NCBI RefSeq assembly: GCF_028656955.1 | Contig: NZ_JAMDGY010000024.1 | Location: 1 to 64,000 of the forward strand | Source of the DNA: Pseudomonas fontis | Lineage (GTDB): Bacteria > Pseudomonadota > Gammaproteobacteria > Pseudomonadales > Pseudomonadaceae | Length of the DNA stretch: 64,000 bases | Direction of reading: 5' to 3' | In this document: piece by piece, positions 53,996 to 64,000 of the stretch | Position numbering within the stretch: the stretch's first letter is position 1 | Layout: each line of letters opens with the position of its first letter | The notes under the pieces: generated by a model | Told to the model about the DNA's origin: nothing | What the model saw: the letters and a program-made list of their open reading frames with translations, nothing else | Database searches by the model: none | Position numbers and translations under genes: made by a program

Positions 53996-54457
53996 ATGCG
54001 TGTCTGGATCGATGCCGACGCCTGCCCCAAGGCGGCCAAGGACCAGGTCGTCAAATTCGCCCTCAAGCGCAAGCTTGAGGTCATCCTGGTGGCCGGGCAA
54101 AGCCAGATCAAACCGGCCTTCGCCTGCGTCAAGCTGATCGTCGTGCCCAGCGGGCCGGACGCTGCCGATGACTACCTGGTGGAACACGCCGTGCCCGGCG
54201 AGCTGGTGATCTGCAGCGATGTGCCGCTGGCCGATCGCCTGGTCAAGAAAGGCGTGGCCGCGCTCGACCCGCGTGGCAGCGAGTTCGACGAGCGCAACAT
54301 GGGCGACCGCCTGGCCGTGCGCAACCTGTTCACCGACCTGCGTGAGCAGGGGCAGGTCGGCGGCGGCCAAGGGGCCTACGGCGACCGCGAAAAGCAGGCG
54401 TTCGCCAACGCCCTGGACCGGATCCTCACCCGCCTGGCGCGCGAGTTTCCGGCCTGA
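53996..54457 (+). CDS. YaiI/YqxD (UPF0178) family protein
   Basis: A 153-residue PIN-like protein with MRVWIDADACPKAAKDQV at the start and HAVPGELVICSDVPLADRLV, DPRGSEFDERNMGDRLAVRN further on. The acidic residues (Asp6, Asp8 and the SDVPLAD aspartates) suggest a nuclease-like metal site; activity has not been defined. The ATG at 53996 is preferred over an in-frame GTG at 53981. Confidence 0.88.
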   Translation: MRVWIDADACPKAAKDQVVKFALKRKLEVILVAGQSQIKPAFACVKLIVVPSGPDAADDYLVEHAVPGELVICSDVPLADRLVKKGVAALDPRGSEFDERNMGDRLAVRNLFTDLREQGQVGGGQGAYGDREKQAFANALDRILTRLAREFPA

Positions 54458-54461
54458 GCCA

Positions 54462-55130
54462 TCAGTCGTTTTCGTGGGTCAGTTCGAGTACCCGGTCGAC
54501 CAGCTTGTTGATCCCGCCAGCGGCTTCGCTGATCGATTGCGCAAGCATGTAGGCGGGGGTGCTGACCAGCTTGCGCTGGGTGTCTTCGACGATGTCGTGG
54601 ACATCGCATTCTTCATGGGTGCCGCCCATCTTGACGATGGCCGCGCTGGTGTCGGCGTCGTTGCCAATGGTGCAGACCACGCCAGGGCCGTAGATCTTCG
54701 CCGCCAGCGCCGGTGAGATGCAGATCAGGCCGACCGGCTTGCCCGCTTCGGCAAAGGCTTCAGCCAGTGCCAGCACATCCGGGTGAACGCTGCAGCCCTG
54801 ACCTTCCACGGCAAAGTTGGAGAGGTTCTTGGCCGCGCCGAAGCCGCCGGGCACGATCAGGGCGTCGAAATCCTTGGCATCGGCTTCACGCAGGTCTTTG
54901 ACATTGCCCCGGGCGATACGCGCCGACTCGACCAGCACATTGCGCGTTTCGGGCATTTCTTCGCCGCTCAGGTGGTTGACCACGTGCATCTGCGCAATGT
55001 TTGGCGCAAAGCACTGCACCTGCGCGCCGCGCTGATCAAGGCGCAGCAGGGTAATCACGCTTTCGTGGATTTCTGCGCCGTCGTAGACGCCACAGCCAGA
55101 GAGAATCACCGCAACTTTTTTCTGGGTCAT
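54462..55130 (-). CDS. elbB: ElbB-type isoprenoid biosynthesis glyoxalase
   Basis: A 222-residue DJ-1/PfpI-fold protein. VAVILSGCGVYDGAEIHESV at the start and GLICISPALAAKIYGPG with the nucleophile-elbow cysteine are typical of ElbB (GlxI-like, formerly SCRP-27A). E. coli ElbB has glyoxalase III activity. Convergent with yaiI, four bases apart. GAGTAGTAAGC precedes the ATG. Confidence 0.9.
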   Translation of the reverse strand: MTQKKVAVILSGCGVYDGAEIHESVITLLRLDQRGAQVQCFAPNIAQMHVVNHLSGEEMPETRNVLVESARIARGNVKDLREADAKDFDALIVPGGFGAAKNLSNFAVEGQGCSVHPDVLALAEAFAEAGKPVGLICISPALAAKIYGPGVVCTIGNDADTSAAIVKMGGTHEECDVHDIVEDTQRKLVSTPAYMLAQSISEAAGGINKLVDRVLELTHEND

Positions 55131-55243
55131 GCTTACTACTCCCGATTCGAGGCGCTAAATGTCCTCTAATTTGGCAGATGTCGCCATAGGGCTTGGCGCA
55201 ATACCGGCCTACGCTTGAGGGATAACCAGAACGCGGACCCACC

Positions 55244-56539
55244 ATGGACTTCATCCTGCTCGCTGTGCCGTTCTTCTTCGTGCTGATCGCCGTCGAGCTG
55301 TTGGCCGATCGTTGGCGGGGGCAGCGCAACTACCGCGTTGCCGACGCCATCAACAGCCTCAGCACCGGTGTGCTGTCGACCACCACCGGGCTGCTGACCA
55401 AAGGCGTGGGGCTGGTCACCTATGCCATTGCCCTGGACCACCTGGCGCTGTTCAGCCTGCCGGCCAATGCCTGGTGGGTGTGGGTGCTGGCCTTTGTCGC
55501 CTACGACTTCTGCTACTACTGGCTGCACCGCTTCGGGCATGAGCGCAACATCCTCTGGGCGGCGCACTCGGTGCATCACCAGAGCGAGGAGTACAACCTG
55601 TCCACCGCGCTGCGCCAGACCAGCACCGGCTTCCTGCTGTCGTGGATCTTCTACCTGCCGCTGGCGGTGCTCGGCGTGCCGCTGCTGGTGTTCGTCAGCG
55701 TGGCCGCGTTGAACCTGCTGTACCAGTTCTGGGTACATACCCGGCACATTCCCAAGCTGGGCTGGTATGAGTGGATCTTCGTCACGCCGTCCAATCATCG
55801 CGTTCACCATGCGCAGAATCCTATCTACATAGATCGCAACTACGGCGGCGTGTTCATTCTGTGGGATCGCCTGTTCGGCACCTTCCTCGAAGAAGACGAC
55901 AACGAGCCGGTGGTGTTCGGCGTGACCACCGCCCTGGCCAGCTGGAACCCGCTGTGGGCCAACCTGCAGTTCTACGCCCAGCTCTGGGACGATGCGCGGC
56001 GCGCCGAGCGCTGGTGGGACAAGCTGCGCATCTGGTTCATGCCCACCGGCTGGCGCCCTGCCGATGTCGCGCAACGTTATCCACAGCCCAAGCAGGACCT
56101 GAGCCGGTTTCGCAAGTTCGAGGTGCCCCTGGCCTGGCCGCAACAGCTGTACATCCTGCTGCAGTTTGCGGTCTACGTGGCGTTGGGCAGTTACCTGCTG
56201 AACAACGCCGACAGCCTGCCGGTGGCGGCGCTGGTGCTGGGCTGGGGGGTGATGGCGTTTGGTTTGTTCGTGCTCGGGGCGGCGCTGGAAAACCGCCCCT
56301 GGGCGTTCAGGCTGGAGCTGCTGCGCCTGGCGCTGAACGTGCCGGCCCTGTGCTTGGCCGGCGTGGTGGGGTTATGGCCGGTCGGGGCCCTGGCCTGGGT
56401 CGCGCTGCTCAGCTACAGCTTGCTGAGCCTGATCGGCCTGGGCGGCAGCCGCTTCCTCGCGGGCAATGCGCGCAGCCTTGAAGCGTCGGCGCAGCCAGAG
56501 CAGGGCGCCGAGCACCAGCAGGGCGCCGAGCACCCATAG
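55244..56539 (+). CDS. Sterol desaturase/fatty acid hydroxylase family membrane protein
   Basis: A 431-residue di-iron membrane protein. Membrane segments at about 1-22, 45-65, 75-95, 140-165 and several in the C-terminal half (about 305-405). Histidine clusters: HRFGH, HSVHH in AAHSVHHQSEEYN and HRVHH in SNHRVHHAQN. Such proteins hydroxylate or desaturate lipids; substrate unknown. The final 56 codons lie over the end of the DedA gene on the other strand, and the last 30 residues (ASAQPEQGAEHQQGAEH) look like a low-complexity tail. Confidence 0.87.
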   Translation: MDFILLAVPFFFVLIAVELLADRWRGQRNYRVADAINSLSTGVLSTTTGLLTKGVGLVTYAIALDHLALFSLPANAWWVWVLAFVAYDFCYYWLHRFGHERNILWAAHSVHHQSEEYNLSTALRQTSTGFLLSWIFYLPLAVLGVPLLVFVSVAALNLLYQFWVHTRHIPKLGWYEWIFVTPSNHRVHHAQNPIYIDRNYGGVFILWDRLFGTFLEEDDNEPVVFGVTTALASWNPLWANLQFYAQLWDDARRAERWWDKLRIWFMPTGWRPADVAQRYPQPKQDLSRFRKFEVPLAWPQQLYILLQFAVYVALGSYLLNNADSLPVAALVLGWGVMAFGLFVLGAALENRPWAFRLELLRLALNVPALCLAGVVGLWPVGALAWVALLSYSLLSLIGLGGSRFLAGNARSLEASAQPEQGAEHQQGAEHP

Positions 56540-57016
56540 CTCGTACTTCTTCACGTTGCCCAGCAGGCCTTCGAGGATCGCGCCAAAGTGATAGGCGGCG
56601 GCCCCGAGGGCCAGCGCCCACACCGCCGCACCGATGCCGTTGAGCAGCAGGTAGCGTCGTGGCGGGTAGCCGGACAGGCCGATGGCCACGGGCATCACCG
56701 TGCGCAGGCCGTAGACGAAGCGGAAACTCAGCACCCAGATGTCCGGGTGGCGGCGGATATGCTCCAGCGCCCGGTCACCCATCAACTGCCAGCGCGGTTT
56801 GCGCGCGAGCAGCTTGCGCCCGTGGCGGCGACCCATGAAGTACCACAGCTGGTCGCCGGCATAGCTGCCGAAGAAGGCCACCAGGACCACCAGGTTGATA
56901 TCCATGTATCCACGGAAAGCAAGAAACCCGGCGAGCACCAGGATGGTTTCACCTTCGAAGAATGTGCCTAGAAAAAGGGCAAAGTAGCCAAAATCCTGCA
57001 GGAATTGTTGAAGCAT
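56372..57016 (-). CDS. DedA-family membrane protein
   Basis: A 214-residue DedA/SNARE-associated protein of the inner membrane. The conserved core FFGSYAGDQLWYFMGRRHG and the FRFVYGLRTVMPVAIGLSGY stretch with essential Arg are present, with four to five membrane segments. DedA proteins act as lipid (undecaprenyl phosphate or phospholipid) transporters. The last 56 codons overlap the convergent hydroxylase gene; the tail after the last helix (AAAAQADQAQQAVAEQRDPG) is the overlapping part. Divergent from hemB. Confidence 0.9.
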   Translation of the reverse strand: MLQQFLQDFGYFALFLGTFFEGETILVLAGFLAFRGYMDINLVVLVAFFGSYAGDQLWYFMGRRHGRKLLARKPRWQLMGDRALEHIRRHPDIWVLSFRFVYGLRTVMPVAIGLSGYPPRRYLLLNGIGAAVWALALGAAAYHFGAILEGLLGNVKKYELWVLGALLVLGALLWLRRRFKAARIAREEAAAAQADQAQQAVAEQRDPGQGPDRP

Positions 57017-57097
57017 ATTCTGGGTGCTGGCGAAATGAACGCGCAGCCTAACCCTTCACAACCAATCGTGAAAGTGTCCAGATGCGTCTCGACGTGA

Positions 57098-58234
<1,137 letters not shown>

Positions 58235-58253
58235 AGCCCTTCAGGAACGCTAG

Positions 58254-60491
58254 ATGAGTAACAACGAAGTACTGAACGAAGGTGTGGTGAAGGATGCTCA
58301 GCCGGTGCCTGAGCAAATGGTCGAAACCCCGCCGGAGCTTGCTCCGGTCGAGGAGCCGGTAGTCGAGGCGACGCCTGTCGCCAACACTGCGCCGGCACCG
58401 GCCATCGTGGTCCCGGGCCTGGATGACAGCAGCCTGTACATCCATCGCGAGCTGTCGCAGCTGCAGTTCAACATTCGCGTGCTGGAGCAGGCGCTGGACG
58501 AGTCGTATCCGTTGCTGGAGCGACTGAAGTTCCTGCTGATCTTCTCCAGCAACCTGGATGAGTTCTTCGAGATTCGTGTAGCGGGCCTGAAGAAGCAGAT
58601 TACCTTTGCCCGTGAGCAGGCCGGCGCTGACGGCCTGCAACCACATCAGGCACTGGCGCGCATCAGCGAGCTGGTGCACAGCGAGGTGGAGCGCCAGTAC
58701 GCGATCCTCAACGACGTGCTGCTGCCGGAGCTGGAAAAACACCAGATCCGCTTCATCCGTCGTCGCCACTGGAACACCAAGCTCAAGACCTGGGTCCGGC
58801 GCTTCTTCCGCGACGAGATCGCCCCGATCATCACCCCGATCGGCCTCGACCCGACGCACCCGTTCCCGTTGCTGGTGAACAAGAGCCTGAACTTCATCGT
58901 CGAGCTGGAAGGTATCGATGCCTTCGGCCGCGATTCGGGCCTGGCGATCATCCCGGCACCGCGTTTGCTGCCACGGGTGATCAAGGTCCCGGAAGACGTC
59001 GGTGGCCCGGGCGACAACTATGTGTTCCTGTCGTCGATGATCCATGCGCACGCCGATGACCTGTTCCAGGGCATGAAGGTCAAGGGCTGCTACCAGTTCC
59101 GCCTGACCCGTAACGCCGACCTGGCGCTGGATTCCGAAGACGTCGAAGACCTTGCCCGCGCCCTGCGCGGCGAGCTGTTCTCGCGGCGCTACGGGGATGC
59201 GGTGCGTCTTGAAGTCGCCGATACCTGCCCGAAACACCTGTCCGACTACCTGCTCAAGCAGTTCAGCCTGAGCGAGAGCGAGCTGTACCAGGTCAATGGC
59301 CCGGTCAACCTGACGCGGCTGTTCAGCATCACCGGTCTGGACAGCCACCCGGAGCTGCAATACACCCCGTTCACCCCGGCGATTCCCAAGCTGTTGCAGA
59401 ACGCCGAGAACATTTTCAGCGTGATCAGCAAGCAGGACATCCTGCTGATGCACCCGTTCGAGTCCTTCACCCCGGTGGTCGACCTGCTGCGCCAGGCCGC
59501 CAAGGACCCGCACGTGCTGGCGGTACGCCAAACCCTGTACCGCAGCGGCGCCAACTCCGAAATCGTAGATGCCCTGGTCGATGCGGCGCGTAATGGCAAG
59601 GAGGTCACTGCGGTGATCGAGCTGCGTGCGCGTTTCGACGAAGAGTCCAACCTGCAGATGGCCAGCCGTCTGCAAGCGGCCGGTGCAGTGGTGATCTACG
59701 GTGTGGTCGGCTTCAAGACCCACGCCAAGATGATGCTGATCCTGCGCCGCGAAGCCGGTGAAATCGTCCGCTACGCGCACCTTGGTACCGGTAACTACCA
59801 CGCCGGCAACGCCCGCCTGTACACCGACTACAGCCTGCTGACCTCCGACGACGCGCTGTGCGAAGACGTCGGCAAGCTGTTCAGCCAGTTGATCGGCATG
59901 GGCAAGACCTTGCGCATGAAGAAGCTGCTGCACGCGCCGTTCACCCTGAAGAAGGGCATGCTCGACATGATTGCGCGCGAGACCCAGTTCGCCCTTGAGG
60001 GCAAGCCTGCGCACATCATTGCCAAGTTCAACTCGCTGACCGACGCGAAGATTATTCGCGCGCTGTACAAGGCCAGCCAGTCCGGTGTGCGTATCGACCT
60101 GGTGGTGCGTGGCATGTGCTGCCTGCGTCCGGGTATTCCGGGGGTGTCGCACAACATTCAGGTGCGCTCGATCATCGGCCGCTTCCTGGAGCACACCCGC
60201 GCGTTCTACTTCCTCAATGGCGGCGAAGAGCAGATGTTCCTGTCCAGCGCCGACTGGATGGAGCGCAACCTCGACAAGCGCGTCGAGACCTGCTTCCCGG
60301 TCGAGGGCAAGAAACTCATCCTGCGGGTGAAGAAGGAGCTGGAAGGGTACCTGACCGACAACACCCATTCGTGGATCCTGCAGCCAGACGGGCGCTACGT
60401 GCGTAGCACCCCGACCGGCAACCAGAACCCGCGCAGCGTGCAGGCCACCCTGCTCGAGCGGCTCAGCAACCCGGTACTTATCGTACGCTGA
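58254..60491 (+). CDS. ppk: Polyphosphate kinase 1
   Basis: A 745-residue PPK1. The first 40 or so residues are a Glu/Val/Pro-rich extension; the core starts near [20 protein letters not shown]. The phospho-acceptor histidines are His490 in [14 protein letters not shown] and His647 in LEHTRAFYF, and the C-terminal [15 protein letters not shown] is typical. It makes long-chain polyphosphate from ATP. The end overlaps the convergent ppx gene by 14 bases, so the making and breaking enzymes are neighbours. Confidence 0.96.
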   Translation: MSNNEVLNEGVVKDAQPVPEQMVETPPELAPVEEPVVEATPVANTAPAPAIVVPGLDDSSLYIHRELSQLQFNIRVLEQALDESYPLLERLKFLLIFSSNLDEFFEIRVAGLKKQITFAREQAGADGLQPHQALARISELVHSEVERQYAILNDVLLPELEKHQIRFIRRRHWNTKLKTWVRRFFRDEIAPIITPIGLDPTHPFPLLVNKSLNFIVELEGIDAFGRDSGLAIIPAPRLLPRVIKVPEDVGGPGDNYVFLSSMIHAHADDLFQGMKVKGCYQFRLTRNADLALDSEDVEDLARALRGELFSRRYGDAVRLEVADTCPKHLSDYLLKQFSLSESELYQVNGPVNLTRLFSITGLDSHPELQYTPFTPAIPKLLQNAENIFSVISKQDILLMHPFESFTPVVDLLRQAAKDPHVLAVRQTLYRSGANSEIVDALVDAARNGKEVTAVIELRARFDEESNLQMASRLQAAGAVVIYGVVGFKTHAKMMLILRREAGEIVRYAHLGTGNYHAGNARLYTDYSLLTSDDALCEDVGKLFSQLIGMGKTLRMKKLLHAPFTLKKGMLDMIARETQFALEGKPAHIIAKFNSLTDAKIIRALYKASQSGVRIDLVVRGMCCLRPGIPGVSHNIQVRSIIGRFLEHTRAFYFLNGGEEQMFLSSADWMERNLDKRVETCFPVEGKKLILRVKKELEGYLTDNTHSWILQPDGRYVRSTPTGNQNPRSVQATLLERLSNPVLIVR

Positions 60492-61980
60492 GGACGAAGT
60501 TGACCCGGGCCAGCCACTCCGCTTCCAGCGCGAAGTCGGCCTGGGTCAGTTGGTTCTGCTCCAGCCAGCCGCCTGGGAACTCCACATCCAGGCTGTCGCC
60601 TGCCACGTGCAGCTTGACCGTCGGCATCTGCTGGGTGCCACGGATGTGATGGAACAGGATCGCAAAGCGCAGTAGCACGCACAGGCGAATCAGCTTGGCA
60701 CCTTCATCACCGAACTCGGCGAACTTGTCCTTGGGGATGTTGCGCCGGTGCCCGCGCACCAGCAGGGCGAGCATTTGCTGGTCTTCGCGGGAGAAGCCGG
60801 CAAGGTCGGAGTGCTCGATCAGGTAGGCGCCGTGCTTGTGGTACTGGTAGTGGGCGATGTCCAGCCCGACTTCATGCACCTTGGCCGCCCAGCTGAGCAG
60901 TTCGCGCCAGATCCCGTCTTCCAGGTCCCAGGCCTTGGCCACTTGATCGAAGGCATGCAGCGCCTTGCGTTCGACCCGTGCCGCCTGGCCCTGGTCGACG
61001 TGGTAGCGCTCCATCAGCGAGCTCAGGGTGCGTTCACGCACGTCTTCGTGGTGATGGCGGCCCAGCAGGTCGAACAGCACGCCTTCACGCAGCGCGCCGT
61101 CGCAGTGGTCCATGCGTTGCAGTTCCAGGGCGTCGAAAATCGCTTCCAGGATGGCCAGGCCGGCAGGGAAGATCGCCCGACGGTCAGGCTTGACCCCTTC
61201 AAAGTCGATCTTGTCGGTCTCGCCCAGCTTGAACAGCTTGCGCTTGAGCCAGGCCAGGCCCTCGGCGTTGACTTCGCCGGCGCCCATGCCGTTGGCCTTG
61301 AGCGCCAGGCCGATGGCGCGAATGGTCCCCGAGGAGCCAATGGCTTCGTCCCAGGTCAGGCGGTGCAGGGCGTTCTCGATGCTCATCAGCTCCAGGCGCG
61401 CGGCGGTGTAGGCCTGGGCGTAGCGTGCCGGGGTGATCTTGCCGTCGCGGAAGTAGCGTTGGGTGTAGCTCACGCAGCCCATTTGCAGGCTTTCGCGCAG
61501 CAGCGGCTCGAAACGCTGGCCGATGATGAATTCGGTACTGCCGCCGCCGATGTCGGCGACCAGGCGCTTGCCCGGGTTGTCGGCGAGCGTGTGCGACACG
61601 CCGAGGTAGATCAGGCGGGCTTCTTCGCGGCCGGAAATCACTTCCACCGGGTGCCCGAGAATGTCTTCGGCGCGGCGGATGAACTCGCCGCGGTTGCGCG
61701 CTTCGCGCAGGGCGTTGGTGCCGACGATGCGCACGGCGCCGGCCGGCATGCCGTTGATCAGCTGGGCGAAGCGCTTGAGGCAGTCGAGCCCGCGCTGCAT
61801 GGCTTCTTCAGTGAGCTGGCGGTCTTCGTTGATGCCGGCGGCCAGCTGAACCTTTTCGCCGAGCCGCTCAAGGATGCGGATCTCGGTGTGGTGGGCCTTG
61901 GCCACGACCATATGGAAGCTGTTGGAGCCCAGGTCGATGGCAGCGATCAAGGACAGGTTCTTGGCTGTGGATTGCGGCAT
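60478..61980 (-). CDS. ppx: Exopolyphosphatase
   Basis: A 500-residue Ppx/GppA phosphatase of the actin-like ATPase fold. The phosphate-binding loop [17 protein letters not shown] is at the N terminus, [12 protein letters not shown] is the second phosphate loop and [16 protein letters not shown] begins the HD-like C-terminal domain. It removes terminal phosphates from polyphosphate. The start at 61980 ([14 protein letters not shown]) gives the usual length. Confidence 0.95.
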   Translation of the reverse strand: MPQSTAKNLSLIAAIDLGSNSFHMVVAKAHHTEIRILERLGEKVQLAAGINEDRQLTEEAMQRGLDCLKRFAQLINGMPAGAVRIVGTNALREARNRGEFIRRAEDILGHPVEVISGREEARLIYLGVSHTLADNPGKRLVADIGGGSTEFIIGQRFEPLLRESLQMGCVSYTQRYFRDGKITPARYAQAYTAARLELMSIENALHRLTWDEAIGSSGTIRAIGLALKANGMGAGEVNAEGLAWLKRKLFKLGETDKIDFEGVKPDRRAIFPAGLAILEAIFDALELQRMDHCDGALREGVLFDLLGRHHHEDVRERTLSSLMERYHVDQGQAARVERKALHAFDQVAKAWDLEDGIWRELLSWAAKVHEVGLDIAHYQYHKHGAYLIEHSDLAGFSREDQQMLALLVRGHRRNIPKDKFAEFGDEGAKLIRLCVLLRFAILFHHIRGTQQMPTVKLHVAGDSLDVEFPGGWLEQNQLTQADFALEAEWLARVNFVLSVR

Positions 61981-62098
61981 GGTCAGGAGTTCTCGGTCGA
62001 TAACCCGGCAATCGTGCCATGATCCTGTGCTGACGCCAACGCGCAGCGTATCAAGGCTTGATATGAGGCATTTTTGAGTGGGAAATATGACTTTCTTG

Positions 62099-62137
62099 TG
62101 ACAGTCGATACGCGCTGTCATGGGTAACTATAGTTAC
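62099..62137. promoter_or_regulatory. Dyads in the ppx-trxA divergent region
   Basis: TGACAG-N10-CTGTCA (62099-62120) and the perfect palindrome GTAACTA-TAGTTAC (62124-62137) stand side by side between the divergent ppx and trxA starts. They look like operator sites; the binding protein is unknown. Confidence 0.4.
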
Positions 62138-62220
62138 ACTCAATCGTTGGCGACTTCCTGTCTTCGGCGATGGCGGCTATGATGGGCGACGTTTTTTTGC
62201 TTACGACCTTGGAGACTTCC

Positions 62221-62550
62221 ATGAGCAGCGATCTTATCAAACACGTCACCGACGCTACCTTCGATGCCGAAGTCCTGAAGGCTCAAGGGCCAGTGCTGGT
62301 GGACTACTGGGCCGAATGGTGTGGCCCTTGCAAAATGATCGCGCCAGTACTGGACGACATCGCAGCCACTTACCAGGGCAAACTGACCGTCGCCAAGCTG
62401 AACATCGACGACAACCAGGAAACCCCGGCCAAGCATGGCGTGCGTGGCATTCCGACGTTGATGCTGTTCAAGAACGGCGTTGTCGAGGCCACCAAGGTCG
62501 GCGCACTGTCCAAGTCTCAGCTGGCCGCCTTCCTGGACGCCAACATCTGA
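62221..62550 (+). CDS. trxA: Thioredoxin 1
   Basis: A 109-residue thioredoxin with active site WCGPC (Cys34, Cys37) in [12 protein letters not shown], the cis-Pro in RGIPTLMLF and standard length. General cytosolic disulfide reductase and electron donor. Start at 62221 ([14 protein letters not shown]) has GGAGACTTCC upstream. Followed by a terminator and rho, the usual order. Confidence 0.97.
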   Translation: MSSDLIKHVTDATFDAEVLKAQGPVLVDYWAEWCGPCKMIAPVLDDIAATYQGKLTVAKLNIDDNQETPAKHGVRGIPTLMLFKNGVVEATKVGALSKSQLAAFLDANI

Positions 62551-62554
62551 GTCG

Positions 62555-62584
62555 AAAAAAGCCCCGCATTCGTCGGGGCTTTTC
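62555..62584 (+). terminator. Rho-independent terminator of trxA
   Basis: A6, AGCCCCG-CATTCGT-CGGGGCT (62560-62580), TTT. Directly after the trxA stop. Confidence 0.92.
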
Positions 62585-62589
62585 TCTTT

Positions 62590-62780
62590 CTGGTGACTAG
62601 ACGCCAGAAAAAGCAAGTGTTACATTCGGCCTCGCACTGTTTCTTTCAGTGCCCCCTGCACGCCGTCGCCGACGCACCCCAATTCGAATTAGTACGCGAT
62701 CCTGTCGCCTTCTCTGCGGCGCGGCTTCATTAAGCCAGAAGCTTAATTCTCCCTTCTTACATGATTACGTCATCCCCCTT
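62590..62780 (+). promoter_or_regulatory. Leader of rho
   Basis: About 190 bases between the trxA terminator and the rho ATG. It has short inverted repeats (CGTCG-C-CGACG near 62666-62676; GCTTCATTAAGCCAGAAGC near 62727-62745) and C-rich single-stranded-looking segments, as expected of a Rho-autoregulated leader. A conserved Pseudomon-Rho RNA motif is known in 5' leaders of Pseudomonas rho genes; this is where it should lie, but I cannot confirm the match by eye. Confidence 0.5.

Positions 62781-64000
<1,220 letters not shown>

Overview
The window looks like chromosomal DNA of a Pseudomonas of the P. putida type. Three things point there: the gene order of the right half (cyaY, cyaA, argH, algR, hemC-hemD-hemX-hemY, dsbB-type gene, algQ, algP, ABC-F gene, hemB, ppk, ppx, trxA, rho) is the conserved Pseudomonas order; the left edge carries the L-pipecolate branch of D-lysine catabolism (hglS, LysR gene, amaB, amaA); and the spacers hold REP-type repeats. 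Species cannot be fixed from the sequence alone. No rRNA, tRNA, CRISPR, IS element or phage gene was seen.

Region 1 (1-7.0 kb): hglS and a LysR gene on the minus strand, divergent from amaB and amaA. Together they convert L-pipecolate to 2-aminoadipate and, after transamination, 2-oxoadipate to D-2-hydroxyglutarate. A mechanosensitive channel with a cyclic-nucleotide-binding tail follows.

Region 2 (7.0-18.9 kb): the accessory part of the window. After an AT-richer 584-base leader come eight plus-strand genes in close order: a cystathionine beta-synthase-like catalytic core, a large fusion of a DRE-TIM metallolyase (HMGL-like) domain with a haem-oxygenase-like di-iron oxidase (HDO-like) domain, a fatty-acid desaturase, a tandem GNAT protein, a group II PLP decarboxylase, a second desaturase, a stand-alone acyl carrier protein and a beta-ketoacyl-ACP synthase. 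An ETF-ubiquinone oxidoreductase gene converges on the end. The set reads as a small biosynthetic operon joining an ACP-bound, desaturated acyl chain to an amino-acid-derived amine. I do not recognise it as a described pathway; the product is inference.

Region 3 (19-33.7 kb): housekeeping genes comM, ubiK, glnK-amtB (with a sigma-54 promoter and two NtrC-like sites at classical spacing), sutA behind a long structured leader, then the minus-strand run lptM-lysA-dapF-DUF484-xerC-HAD, and cyaY-DUF1289, rnk, cyaA and two small conserved genes.

Region 4 (33.8-48.4 kb): GST gene, argH, algR (without the adjacent sensor gene algZ), hemCDXY, dsbB-type gene, algQ, a periplasmic FKBP, histone-like algP, a TIGR02444 gene, an ABC-F ATPase, a small MscS channel and a RhtB-type exporter.

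Region 5 (48.5-64 kb): a four-gene envelope lipoprotein operon (COG3014, YcfL, LpoB, CsgG/LpoB-like), a cytochrome c-FTR1 iron permease fusion, yaiI, elbB, a sterol-desaturase-family hydroxylase overlapping a DedA gene tail to tail, then hemB-ppk, ppx, trxA and rho (cut by the window end).

Four copies of a roughly 95-base cloverleaf-like repeat, two in each orientation, and three copies of a second REP-like inverted repeat lie between genes.
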